Shown here: positions 1 through 9,232 of the stretch, one piece after another
Numbering within the stretch: position 1 is the stretch's first letter
Layout of the letters: every line of letters begins with the position of its first letter
Assembly (NCBI GenBank): GCA_023411175.1
Contig: JAEYPB010000096.1
Location: 1-36,500, forward strand
Length of the DNA: 36,500 bases
Direction: 5' to 3'
Source: Bacillota bacterium
GTDB taxonomy: Bacteria > Bacillota > Clostridia > Christensenellales > Aristaeellaceae
The notes under the pieces: model-generated
Told to the model about the DNA's origin: nothing
What the model saw: the letters and a program-made list of their open reading frames with translations, nothing else
Database searches by the model: none
Program-made: the position numbers and the translations under genes

Positions 1-370
1 CCGGCAGGATGCCGCAGGCCCCCGCCGTCGGCGCGGCCACGATGCGCCCCATCGCGGCGTTCAGCTCCGCGACGCCCAGCGCCACCGCCATCGCCTCGCC
101 CAAGACATCTCCCGCCGCGGAAGCGCCGGAGGCGACGCGCGCCATCACTTTCGCCGCCTGACCGCCGGTCAGGCCGGACATCGACCTGACGTCCGGCTTC
201 AGCCCCGCTTCTGCGGATTCGCGCATCACCTGAAGTGTCTTCAGCATGGTTTCGGTCAAGGCCTCTTCGCGAATGCCGTCCCGCTCCGCCTGGTCGCTGA
301 GCACCACCCGCGCGATGGAACCGTCCCCCGCCTCGCGTACAAGTTCCTCTATTGAATCGGTTCTGAGCAT
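1..370 (-). CDS. sdaAA: L-serine dehydratase, iron-sulfur-dependent, alpha subunit (3' end outside window)
   Basis: This is the N-terminal 123 codons of the catalytic alpha subunit of the two-subunit [4Fe-4S] L-serine dehydratase, which converts L-serine to pyruvate and ammonia in the cytoplasm. The frame is open to the window edge, so the C-terminal part is missing. Reading from the ATG at 370, the protein starts MLRTDSIEELVREAGDGS. It carries the family segment SMSGLTGGQAAKV, and near the cut end the segment RIVAAPTAGACGILP, whose cysteine lies in the conserved region of the cluster-binding subunit. It follows sdaAB by 17 nt on the same strand, the usual beta-alpha order, so the two are one operon. 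Confidence 0.93.
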   Translation of the reverse strand, partial: MLRTDSIEELVREAGDGSIARVVLSDQAERDGIREEALTETMLKTLQVMRESAEAGLKPDVRSMSGLTGGQAAKVMARVASGASAAGDVLGEAMAVALGVAELNAAMGRIVAAPTAGACGILP

Positions 371-387
371 GCTATTCCTCCCGCCGG

Positions 388-1044
388 TTACAGCTTCTCC
401 ATGAGAATCGCGTCCCGGATGCCCCGGATGGCCTTCAGGCACTGCATGGCGTTCTCGCCCGGCAATTCGTCGACCTCGATGACCATCACCGCGTCGCCAC
501 GCACGCCGCTTCGGAACACCTGCATCGTGGCGATGTTGACGCCCTGGCCGGCGAGAAGCCCCGACACCTGGGCGATGACCCCCGGCTCGTCCCGGTGGCG
601 AATGACGATGGTGTTGGCCTCGCCGGTGAACTCCACCTGAAGGCCGTTCAGCCGCCGGACGCGGATCGATCCGCCGCCCACGGACGCCGCCTCCACCGTG
701 ACGGAGCGCGTCGGCCCCTCGGCGTAGATGACGGCGGTGTTCGGATGGGCATCCTTCAGGTCTACCGGGCGGAAGGCGATCGAAAGCCCTGATTCCTCCG
801 CCAAGTTGAGCGCGTCGCGGATGCGCGCGTCGTCCACGCCCATGTCCTGAAGCCCCGCCGCGATCGCCCGGTCCGTGCCGTGGCCGCGGTAGGTGCTGGC
901 GAAGGAGCCGTAGAGCCCCACCTCCGCCTTCAGGGGCGCTTCGCCCAGGAGCCGCCTGGCCACCCGGCCGATGCGCGCCGCGCCCGCCGTGTGGGAACTG
1001 GACGGGCCGATCATTACCGGCCCGATGACGTCAAACACATGCAT
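388..1044 (-). CDS. sdaAB: L-serine dehydratase, iron-sulfur-dependent, beta subunit
   Basis: A 218-residue beta subunit of the clostridial-type L-serine dehydratase, partner of the alpha subunit just downstream. The N-terminus MHVFDVIGPVMIGPSSSHT is the family hallmark: the PSSSHTAG stretch at residues 14-21 lies in the substrate-handling domain. The C-terminal third (about 145-218, including the segment HRDEPGVIAQVSGLLAGQGV) is an ACT-type ligand-binding domain. The ATG at 1044 is preceded by a strong GGGAGGG ribosome binding site. A promoter lies directly upstream (1063-1091). Serine breakdown by this oxygen-sensitive enzyme fits an anaerobic lifestyle. Confidence 0.95.
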   Translation of the reverse strand: MHVFDVIGPVMIGPSSSHTAGAARIGRVARRLLGEAPLKAEVGLYGSFASTYRGHGTDRAIAAGLQDMGVDDARIRDALNLAEESGLSIAFRPVDLKDAHPNTAVIYAEGPTRSVTVEAASVGGGSIRVRRLNGLQVEFTGEANTIVIRHRDEPGVIAQVSGLLAGQGVNIATMQVFRSGVRGDAVMVIEVDELPGENAMQCLKAIRGIRDAILMEKL

Positions 1045-1062
1045 GGTCTTCCCTCCCAGAAG

Positions 1063-1091
1063 ATGGTATCATCCGCGCAGGCCCCAGTCAA
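1063..1091 (-). promoter_or_regulatory. Sigma-A-type promoter for sdaAB-sdaAA
   Basis: On the minus strand, TTGACT (1091-1086) and TACCAT (1068-1063) are separated by 17 bp and placed about 20 bp before the sdaAB start codon. The -35 lies just downstream of the feo operon terminator, so the two units are separately transcribed. Confidence 0.65.
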
Positions 1092-1093
1092 GC

Positions 1094-1119
1094 AAAAAGG
1101 GCGCGCAAAAAACGCACCC
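1094..1119 (-). terminator. Rho-independent terminator of the feo operon
   Basis: Minus-strand RNA reads GGGUGCG (1119-1113), a loop of seven nucleotides, CGCGCCC (1105-1099), then five U. The seven-pair stem has one G-U. It lies about 30 nt after the last feo gene stop codon. Confidence 0.7.
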
Positions 1120-1150
1120 CCGGTTGCTATTCTGCCGATCAACGCGGAAA

Positions 1151-1321
1151 CTATTCCTCGTCCGGCTTTTTGTCGCAGCTTCCGCCGCAGCCGCCGGAAT
1201 AGGGGCAGCTGTCGCAGGCGGAGCGCCCCCCGGTCTTTATGAAGGACCTGACGCCCCGGTAGACAAAGAACGCCGCGAGGCCGAGAATGGCGGCAGCCAC
1301 CGCGTAAGAAATCCACGTCAT
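1151..1321 (-). CDS. FeoB-associated Cys-rich membrane protein
   Basis: A 56-residue protein of the type commonly found right after feoB in Bacillota. Residues 3-22 form one hydrophobic transmembrane helix. The tail has four cysteines (C36, C39, C45, C49; pattern CxxC-x5-C-x3-C) followed by an acidic end (DKKPDEE). I chose the ATG at 1321 because it overlaps the feoB stop codon as ATGA, which implies translational coupling. A longer frame reaching to 1402 would sit inside feoB. A role as accessory or metal-binding partner of FeoB is inferred from context; biochemical function of the family is not established. Confidence 0.85.
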   Translation of the reverse strand: MTWISYAVAAAILGLAAFFVYRGVRSFIKTGGRSACDSCPYSGGCGGSCDKKPDEE

Positions 1322-3474
1322 GCGAAAAACAGCCTCCCAACCTGATAGACGATCAGCGACGCGACGTATGCCGCGCCCACCTGGATGGCAATGGACAGCC
1401 ACAGGTACTTCGCGCTGCCCAGCTCGCGCCGTATGGCGGCCATCGCGGCCACGCAGGGCGGGTAGAGGAGCGTGAACACCATGAACGAATACGCGGAAAG
1501 CGGCGTGAACTCCCGCGCCAGCGTGCCCACCAGATGCCCGGTGTCCGGCGCGGCGTAGAGCACCTGCAGGGTCGAGACCACCGCCTCCTTCGCCACGAGG
1601 CCGGAGAGGAGCGCCACGCCCTTGCGCCAGTCACCAAAGCCCAGCGGTGCGAGCAGCGGCGAGATGAACCGCCCGAGGGCGCCGAACATGCTCAGCTCGC
1701 TGTCCGTCACGAACCGAAGGCCAAAGGAGAAGCTCTGCAAAAACCATATGACCACGCTCATCGCGAAGATGACGGTGCCCGCGCGGGTCAAAAAGTCCTT
1801 CGCCCGTTCCCACAGCCGCCGGGCGACGTTTTTGACCGTCGGCCAGCGGTAGGGCGGCAGCTCCATCAGAAAGGGCGTCTCGCCCTCGCGAAACGCGGTT
1901 TTTCGGAGGATCAGGCCGACCAAGACCATCATCAGCATGCCCAGAAGGTACAGGCTGAACACGACCAGTCCCTGTCCCTTCGAGAAAAACGCCGCCGCGA
2001 ACAGCCCGTACACCGGCAGTTTCGCGCCGCAGGACATGAAGGGGGTCAGGAGGATCGTCATTCGCCGGTCTCGCTGGTTTTCCACCGCCCGGGCGCCGAT
2101 GACGGCGGTGGTGGTGCAGCCAAAGCCCATCAGCATCGGGATAAACGACCGCCCCGAAAGCCCGAAGCGACGCAGCAGCCTGTCGGTGATGAAGGCCGCC
2201 CGGGACATGTAGCCGCTGTCCTCGAGGATCGACAGGAACAGGAAGATCATCAGAATCTGCGGCAGGAACGTGACCACGCCGCCGACGCCGGCGATGACGC
2301 CCGTCAGAACGAGCGATTCGATCCATTGGGGGGCGGCTGCGGCGGCGAGTAGGCCTTGAACCCCCGCGCCCAGAATGTCGTTGATCAGGTACTCCATGCC
2401 GTCCGACAGGCTCTGCCCCACGGGCCCGAAAGTGACCGCGAACATAAGCCCCATCACGAAGAGGAAGATCGGGAACGCGAACACCCGATGGGTCATCACC
2501 CTGTCGATGCGGTCGGATAAATCCTCCGCGGCGGATGCCGAGCGGCGGAAGGCGGACGCGCGCAGCATGTGCTCGATGGCGGTGTAGCGGGCGTCGGCCA
2601 CCAGCGTCAGCCCGTCGATGCCCGGGTGGCGCTTTTGCCCCTGGGCGATATAGTCGGAAACCGAGCGCCGGATCTTCTCGCGCTGATCGTCCGTCAGGTG
2701 GGCGGTGGAGAGGATGGTCTCGTCGCCCTCGAGCAGCTTCAGCGCGACCCACCCCGTAGGCGGCGCGTAGTCCAGATCCCCCTCGTCCTCATAGCCGCCG
2801 ATGTGGGCGTGGGGCGCCTCGGCGGTATGGTCGTCGTCCCGGTGGCGCTCGTCCCGGTGCCCGAAGTGCTCCGATACGTCAAAGGCGGAATGGGCCTCCG
2901 CGCCGCCCAGCGCGGCGACGATCTCCGCCACCGCCATGCGGGTCGCGGCGTCGTAACGCTTGAGCGCGCTCGAGGCCGACGGGTGGTGGGCCACATGGTG
3001 CAGCGCGGCAAACAACTCGTCAAACCCGGTGCGCTTCTTCGCGGAGATCGGCACCACCAGCGCGCCCAGCTGCTCCGAGAGCCTCGCGCAGTCGATCCCG
3101 CCGCCCTGGCGCTCGATTTCGTCCATCAGGTTCAGCGCCACCACCAGCGGGCGCTCCAGCTCCATCAGCTGCAGCGTCAGGTAGAGGTTTCGCTCCAGGT
3201 TCGTCGCGTCCACGATGTTCAAAACCACGTCCGGCCGGTGCTGCGCGATGAAGTGGCGGGTGATGTTCTCCTCGATGGAATAGGGCGACAGCGAGTAGAC
3301 GCCGGGGAGGTCGGTCAGCGTGGCCTCGTCCCCTTCGAGTTCAAACAGCGCCTCCTTGCGCTCCACCGTGACGCCGGGCCAGTTGCCCACGTACTGGTTG
3401 GAGCCGGTCAGCGCGTTGAACAGCGTGGTCTTGCCGCTGTTGGGGTTGCCCGCGAGGGCAATGGAAATCTTCAT
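1318..3474 (-). CDS. feoB: Ferrous iron transport protein B with His-rich insertion
   Basis: A 718-residue Fe(II) importer: a cytoplasmic GTPase domain fused to a polytopic membrane domain. GTPase motifs are G1 GNPNSGKT (9-16), G3 DLPG (55-58), G4 NLMD (115-118) and G5 SAK (144-146). The membrane half (about 330-715) has the family Gate signatures GFGCTTTAVIGAR (450-462), SCGAKLPVY (481-489) and YPPCVAAMAAIRRE (671-684). Between the GTPase core and the membrane domain, around residues 195-224, is a segment with seven histidines and many aspartates (for example HFGHRDERHRDDDH), which is not part of the usual core. The start overlaps the feoA stop as ATGA, and the end overlaps the next small gene the same way. 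Confidence 0.97.
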   Translation of the reverse strand: MKISIALAGNPNSGKTTLFNALTGSNQYVGNWPGVTVERKEALFELEGDEATLTDLPGVYSLSPYSIEENITRHFIAQHRPDVVLNIVDATNLERNLYLTLQLMELERPLVVALNLMDEIERQGGGIDCARLSEQLGALVVPISAKKRTGFDELFAALHHVAHHPSASSALKRYDAATRMAVAEIVAALGGAEAHSAFDVSEHFGHRDERHRDDDHTAEAPHAHIGGYEDEGDLDYAPPTGWVALKLLEGDETILSTAHLTDDQREKIRRSVSDYIAQGQKRHPGIDGLTLVADARYTAIEHMLRASAFRRSASAAEDLSDRIDRVMTHRVFAFPIFLFVMGLMFAVTFGPVGQSLSDGMEYLINDILGAGVQGLLAAAAAPQWIESLVLTGVIAGVGGVVTFLPQILMIFLFLSILEDSGYMSRAAFITDRLLRRFGLSGRSFIPMLMGFGCTTTAVIGARAVENQRDRRMTILLTPFMSCGAKLPVYGLFAAAFFSKGQGLVVFSLYLLGMLMMVLVGLILRKTAFREGETPFLMELPPYRWPTVKNVARRLWERAKDFLTRAGTVIFAMSVVIWFLQSFSFGLRFVTDSELSMFGALGRFISPLLAPLGFGDWRKGVALLSGLVAKEAVVSTLQVLYAAPDTGHLVGTLAREFTPLSAYSFMVFTLLYPPCVAAMAAIRRELGSAKYLWLSIAIQVGAAYVASLIVYQVGRLFFA

Positions 3475-3713
3475 GCGCCCGCCTTTCCCGACACGCGGAT
3501 GCCCCGCGCGTCGGCCTGCCGGATGGTCAGCTTGTAGCCCCGAAGCTGTATCTCGATCGGGTCGCCCAGCGGCGCGCGCTTCGTGACCGTGACGCGGGTT
3601 CCCGGCGTGATGCCCATCTCCACAAGCCTCCGCTTGATCTTTCCTTCGACAAATACCTGTGTCACCTCGGCGCTCTCGCCGTTTTTCAGGTGATCCAGCG
3701 TCAGCTCCGCCAT
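3471..3713 (-). CDS. feoA: Ferrous iron transport protein A
   Basis: An 80-residue SH3-like cytoplasmic protein that supports FeoB-mediated Fe(II) uptake. The fold is recognisable from VFVEGKIKRRLVEMGITPG followed by the segment RVTVTKRAPLGDPIEIQLRG and the terminal beta strand GYKLTIRQADARGI. I set the start at the ATG at 3713 (MAELTLDHL), which has GAGGGGG nine bases upstream. An extension to a TTG at 3746 would add 11 residues without a good ribosome site. It is the first gene of the operon, and its stop overlaps the feoB start (ATGA). Confidence 0.93.
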   Translation of the reverse strand: MAELTLDHLKNGESAEVTQVFVEGKIKRRLVEMGITPGTRVTVTKRAPLGDPIEIQLRGYKLTIRQADARGIRVSGKAGA

Positions 3714-3764
3714 TGGCACAGCCCCCTCGCAGTCAGTCGTTCCCAACTGAAAATTCCTCTGTAA

Positions 3765-3780
3765 GTTAGCTATTTCTAAC
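3765..3780. promoter_or_regulatory. Palindromic operator downstream of the feo promoter
   Basis: GTTAG (3765-3769) and CTAAC (3776-3780) form an inverted repeat with a six-base spacer, immediately downstream of the feo -10 box, where a bound repressor would block transcription. The half-site resembles those of DtxR/IdeR/MntR-type metal regulators (TTAGGTTAGG family), so iron-responsive repression is likely. The regulator itself is not in this window. An outer AATTCCT/AGGAATT repeat (3752-3758 and 3784-3790) surrounds it. Confidence 0.55.
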
Positions 3781-3787
3781 CAAAGGA

Positions 3788-3817
3788 ATTATAGCCCTCG
3801 CCCAAAGGCGCTGTCAA
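3788..3817 (-). promoter_or_regulatory. Consensus promoter of the feoAB operon
   Basis: On the minus strand a perfect TTGACA (3817-3812) and a perfect TATAAT (3793-3788) are separated by 18 bp. The start point should fall near 3781, giving an untranslated leader of about 70 nt before feoA. Confidence 0.85.
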
Positions 3818-3872
3818 TCGGTTATACGCGTTAAAGTTCAATAAAATGCCGTCCCGGCGGGCGGGCATACGT

Positions 3873-3878
3873 TATAAT
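3873..3878 (+). promoter_or_regulatory. Probable -10 box for mnmG
   Basis: TATAAT lies 33 bp before the chosen mnmG start. No good -35 is visible at 16-18 bp. Initiation here would begin transcription near 3885, which argues against the alternative ATG at 3881. Confidence 0.45.
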
Positions 3879-3910
3879 GGGTGAAAACTTCCCCGGGAAG
3901 AGGGCGAACC

Positions 3911-5713
3911 ATGACACCGGAACGATTCGACGCGGTGGTGATCGGCGCCGGCCATGCGGGCTGCGAGGCGGCGCTGGCGCTCAGCCGCATGGGCTTTTCA
4001 ACGCTCGTCGCCACGCTCAACCTGGACAGCGTGGCGCTGATGCCCTGCAACCCGTCCATCGGCGGCACCGCCAAGGGCCACCTGGTGCGGGAGGTGGATG
4101 CGCTGGGCGGCGAGATGGGCCTTGCCATCGACGACACGATGCTTCAGTCCCGCATGCTCAACACCGCCAAGGGGCCTGCGGTGCACTCGCTCCGGGCGCA
4201 GGCGGACAAGCGCGCCTACCAAAAGCGCATGCGCCGCGCGCTGGAAGGCGAGGAAAACCTCACGCTCCGGCAGGCGGAGGTCTGCGAAATTGAAACCGAA
4301 AACGGGCGCGTCACCGCCGTTCGCACCACGACGGGCGCCAGGGTTCCCTGCCGCGCGGTCGTCGTCTGCGGCGGCGTGTACCTTGACAGCCGCATCATCA
4401 TCGGCGAATGCTCCTGGCGGGGCGGCCCGCAGGGGCTTATGAGCTCTCAGACGCTCGGGAGCTGTCTCAAAAAACTGGGGTTCCCGCTTCGCCGCTTCAA
4501 GACCGGAACGCCCGCCCGCCTCGACGGCCGCACCATCGATTTTTCAAAGATGACGCTGCAGCCCGGCGACGAGCCGGTCATCCCCTTCTCCTTCATGACG
4601 GACCGCGCGCTCGAAAACCGCATGCCCTGCTACCTGACCTACACCACCCCCGAAACCCACGAGGTCATCAGGCGGAACCTGCACCGCGCACCGATGTACG
4701 CCGGCGACATCCACGGCACCGGCGCCCGCTATTGCCCGTCCATCGAGGACAAGGTCGTGCGCTTCGCGGACAAGGACCGTCACCCGATCTTTCTGGAACC
4801 GGAGGGTGCGGACACCGTCGAATGGTACGTGCAGGGCATGTCCACCTCAATGCCGGAGGACGTGCAGCGGGAGATCTATTCAAGCGTCCCCGGGCTGGAA
4901 AACGCCCGCATTCTGCGCCTCGCCTACGCCATTGAGTACGACTGTATAGACCCCACCGCCCTCACCGCCACCCTCGGCGCGCGGGAGATCGGCGGGCTGT
5001 ACCTCGCCGGGCAGGTCAACGGCACCTCCGGCTACGAGGAGGCCGCCGCCCAGGGCATCTACGCGGGGCTGAACGCCGCGCTGTGGCTGAAGGGGGAAGC
5101 GCCCCTCATCCTCACCCGCGCCGACGCCTATCTGGGGGTTTTGGTGGACGACCTGACCACAAAGGGCGTGGACGAACCCTACCGGATGATGACTTCACGG
5201 GCAGAGTACCGACTGAACCTCCGGCAGGACAACGCCGATCTGCGCCTGACCGGGCGGGGTTATCACGCCGGCCTCGCCAGCCGCGCGCGGTACGAGCGGA
5301 TGCTCAATAAGCGGGAAAATGCCGAAAAGGCCGTGGCGCTGATCCGCGAGCTGCGCCTGGACAGCGCGCTGCGCCAGCCGGAGGCGCGGCTTCGCGACCT
5401 CGCCGAGGGTACCGAAATTGAAAAATTTCCCGCCGACGCGCTCGAACAGGCGGAAATCATGATAAAATACGAAGGGTACCTTGCGCGGCAGCAGTCCCAG
5501 ATCGACCGCTTCGACCGCGCGGAACAGCTTTTGATGCCCGAAGGCATCGATTATCTGTCGATCACGCCGCTACGCATCGAGGCGCGGCAGAAGCTCCACG
5601 CCCACCGGCCCCGGTCGCTGGGGCAGGCCGCCCGGATCCCCGGCGTATCGCCGGGCGACATATCGGTTCTGATGGTGCTCATCGAGCGCCTGCGAAGAAC
5701 CGGAACGGACTGA
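3911..5713 (+). CDS. mnmG: tRNA uridine-5-carboxymethylaminomethyl modification enzyme MnmG (GidA)
   Basis: A 600-residue FAD enzyme that, together with MnmE, modifies the wobble uridine of certain tRNAs. The N-terminal FAD-binding loop is VVIGAGHAGCEAALA (residues 9-23). Family signatures include CNPSIGGTAKGHLVREVDALGG, GTPARLDGRTIDF, YCPSIEDKVVRF, GQVNGTSGYEEAAAQG and, in the C-terminal half, DDLTTKGVDEPYRMMTSRAEYR. I start at the ATG at 3911 (MTPERFDAVV), with GAAGAGGG upstream, not at 3881, which would place the codon on the likely transcription start. mnmE and rsmG, often nearby, are not seen here. Length matches the family. Confidence 0.97.
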   Translation: MTPERFDAVVIGAGHAGCEAALALSRMGFSTLVATLNLDSVALMPCNPSIGGTAKGHLVREVDALGGEMGLAIDDTMLQSRMLNTAKGPAVHSLRAQADKRAYQKRMRRALEGEENLTLRQAEVCEIETENGRVTAVRTTTGARVPCRAVVVCGGVYLDSRIIIGECSWRGGPQGLMSSQTLGSCLKKLGFPLRRFKTGTPARLDGRTIDFSKMTLQPGDEPVIPFSFMTDRALENRMPCYLTYTTPETHEVIRRNLHRAPMYAGDIHGTGARYCPSIEDKVVRFADKDRHPIFLEPEGADTVEWYVQGMSTSMPEDVQREIYSSVPGLENARILRLAYAIEYDCIDPTALTATLGAREIGGLYLAGQVNGTSGYEEAAAQGIYAGLNAALWLKGEAPLILTRADAYLGVLVDDLTTKGVDEPYRMMTSRAEYRLNLRQDNADLRLTGRGYHAGLASRARYERMLNKRENAEKAVALIRELRLDSALRQPEARLRDLAEGTEIEKFPADALEQAEIMIKYEGYLARQQSQIDRFDRAEQLLMPEGIDYLSITPLRIEARQKLHAHRPRSLGQAARIPGVSPGDISVLMVLIERLRRTGTD

Positions 5714-5769
5714 CGGCGCATACCCATAGAGGGAAGCCTTTGAAAGGGGGAATGCCTTTGCGGAACTGA

Positions 5770-5960
5770 ACGGCAGCCAGCAAGCGCCGGGACTGCCCGA
5801 TCCCGCTCCCTTATGGGGAGCTGGCGCATCGTCGGGCAGTTGACGAGGAGAGCGGTAGCGCCGGGAGACCGGCGCGCATCGAAAGATTCGGCGGATGCCG
5901 CTCGGGTGGGATGCGCCCATCCTTAGACGCACGGGAAATATGCGGGCGACCGCAGAACAA
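5770..5960 (+). ncRNA. glmS ribozyme (self-cleaving, GlcN6P-responsive)
   Basis: The leader of glmS contains the glmS ribozyme core. The cleavage site is A5783|G5784, in CAAGCGCCGGGACUGCC. Helix CUGCCCGA (5793-5800) pairs with UCGGGCAG (5832-5839) around a GCUCCC-UUAU-GGGGAGC hairpin. This is followed by the invariant UUGACGAGG (5840-5848), then GCAUCGAAAGAUUCGGCGGAUGCC (about 5875-5898), matching the conserved AUCGAA...UUCGGCGGAUGCC segment of the family. A stem GAGCGG/CCGCUC closes the P3 region. Downstream GGGUGGGAUGCGCCCAUCC belongs to the 3' support domain. In known cases glucosamine-6-phosphate acts as a cofactor for cleavage and so lowers glmS mRNA. The 3' boundary is approximate. Confidence 0.93.
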
Positions 5961-6103
5961 AGCGCGCGTTTTCATCATTCATAAAATAAGTGGCCCGAGC
6001 GCCGGGAACAATGACGCCTGAGCTCTGTTTGCGTTTTCTTTAACGCGGCGGGGCACGCAGGGTCTGCCTTTTTCGTGCGACGGGCGTTAAAGGAGCAGTT
6101 TGT

Positions 6104-7927
<1,824 letters not shown>

Positions 7928-7986
7928 AGCCGAACGTCAAGGCGTCAAACCCGTCGTTTGGTACGCGCCTCTGCGGATTTTACGCG

Positions 7987-8012
7987 CCCGGCCTTTCTAA
8001 AAGGCCGGGTTT
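7987..8012 (+). terminator. Terminator after glmS
   Basis: A perfect 10-bp stem, CCCGGCCTTT (7987-7996) with AAAGGCCGGG (8000-8009), has a three-base loop and is followed by TTTG. The T tract is short, but the position, 60 bp past the glmS stop, fits. A TATACT box (8017-8022) follows at once and may be the -10 of the next gene. Confidence 0.65.
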
Positions 8013-8059
8013 GTGCTATACTATGCGCGAATTGTGCGTAAGGAGGCCGATGGACGGTC

Positions 8060-9232
8060 ATGGCGAGGCAGCGCAACCGTGACAGGGACAGAGACAGGGA
8101 CCGCCGCAACAGCGAGCAGGACCTGGAGTCTTGGATTCCCTCGATCATCATGCTGGTGATCTTCTGGCCGGTAGGCCTTATTATGCTGGCCAAAAAGCTG
8201 CAGAAGGTATCCGGCGGCCCGGTGTCGGCGCGCCGCGCACGGCCCCTCTCGGCGGTCGCCTGGGTTCTGATGACGCTGGGCGTCCTGACGCTCGTCGGCG
8301 GCGTAGGCATCGGCTTCCTCCCCGCGCTGTTCCTTCTGGTGGGCGGCATATCGCTCTTCAGCTATTCCGGCAAGCTGGACAAGTCGCGCAAGCGCTTTGA
8401 CAAGTACCTCGCCGTGGTCGGAAGCCGCAAGGTGATGCGCCTTCGGGACATCGCGGCGGCCATCCCGGTTTCAGAGGAGCAGGCCCGGCAGGATCTGGAG
8501 CAGATGATCGACGACGGCCGCTTCCCCGAGGGCACTTACCTCGACATGAGCACCCGCGCGCTGGTGATCGACGGTGCCACGACGGAAGAAGCCCCCCCGC
8601 GAGAGATCAAGCTGACCTTTGAGCCGGAGTCCCGGCCCCAGGCCACGAGACCCGCGCCGAAGGCCGAACCCGCGCAAAAGACCGCCGCCGCGGCAAAGCC
8701 GAAGCCGGAGACCAGTCATTCCGAGGATCCGTACCTCGCCAAGCTGGCCGAGATCCGCCGCATGGACGAACTGATCGAAAACGAGGAGGTCTCCCAGAAG
8801 ATCCGCAGGATCGAGGAGGTCACCGCGCTGATCTTCAATCAGGTCAAGCAGAATCCCGAAAAGCTCGATCAGATCCACACCTTCATGAACTACTACCTGC
8901 CCACCACGCTGAAGCTGCTCTCCGCCTACGGACAGCTGGAGCGCCAGACGGTGGCGGGTGAGAACATCCGCGTCAGCAAGGAGCGCATCGAAAAGATGCT
9001 CTCGCAGCTGGTATTCGCCTTCGAGCAGCAGCTGGATCAGATGTTTGAGGCCGACGCGCTGGACATCTCCTCCGACATCACGGTGCTGGAGCGCATGATG
9101 GCCAAGGACGGCCTGTCCGAGAACCCCTACGCGCTGCCGAAATGCCCGCCGAAGGCCGCGAAGAAGCCCGAAATCACCTTGACGCTGGGCGGCGCGGCGC
9201 AGGCCCAGGCCGCGCAGGAGGAAGAAACATGA
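8060..9232 (+). CDS. XpaC-family membrane protein (5-bromo-4-chloroindolyl phosphate hydrolysis family)
   Basis: A 390-residue membrane-anchored protein of unknown biochemical role. It starts with an Arg/Asp repeat (RDRDRDRDRR, 7-16). Two hydrophobic regions follow: about 25-45, and about 65-100 with a possible break. Residues 120-170 (MRLRDIAAAIPVSEEQARQD, then DDGRFPEGTYLD) look like a small winged-helix-type module. A Pro/Ala/Lys linker (190-220) leads to the XpaC-like helical domain (about 223-352), which contains the segment NYYLPTTLKLLSAYGQLE. XpaC genes often sit beside telA; no telA is visible here. AGGAGG lies 13 bases before the ATG, which is the only start after an in-frame stop at 8039. 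It is coupled to the next gene by an ATGA overlap. Confidence 0.8.
   Translation: MARQRNRDRDRDRDRRNSEQDLESWIPSIIMLVIFWPVGLIMLAKKLQKVSGGPVSARRARPLSAVAWVLMTLGVLTLVGGVGIGFLPALFLLVGGISLFSYSGKLDKSRKRFDKYLAVVGSRKVMRLRDIAAAIPVSEEQARQDLEQMIDDGRFPEGTYLDMSTRALVIDGATTEEAPPREIKLTFEPESRPQATRPAPKAEPAQKTAAAAKPKPETSHSEDPYLAKLAEIRRMDELIENEEVSQKIRRIEEVTALIFNQVKQNPEKLDQIHTFMNYYLPTTLKLLSAYGQLERQTVAGENIRVSKERIEKMLSQLVFAFEQQLDQMFEADALDISSDITVLERMMAKDGLSENPYALPKCPPKAAKKPEITLTLGGAAQAQAAQEEET

Noticed and set aside
1631..2752. 373-codon alternative minus frame within feoB
   Set aside because: Arg/Pro/Gly-rich shadow in another frame of a certain feoB.
5961..6103. Attenuator between glmS ribozyme and glmS (GCAG-ggt-CTGC plus T run)
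   Set aside because: The stem is only four pairs; too weak to call next to the ribozyme.
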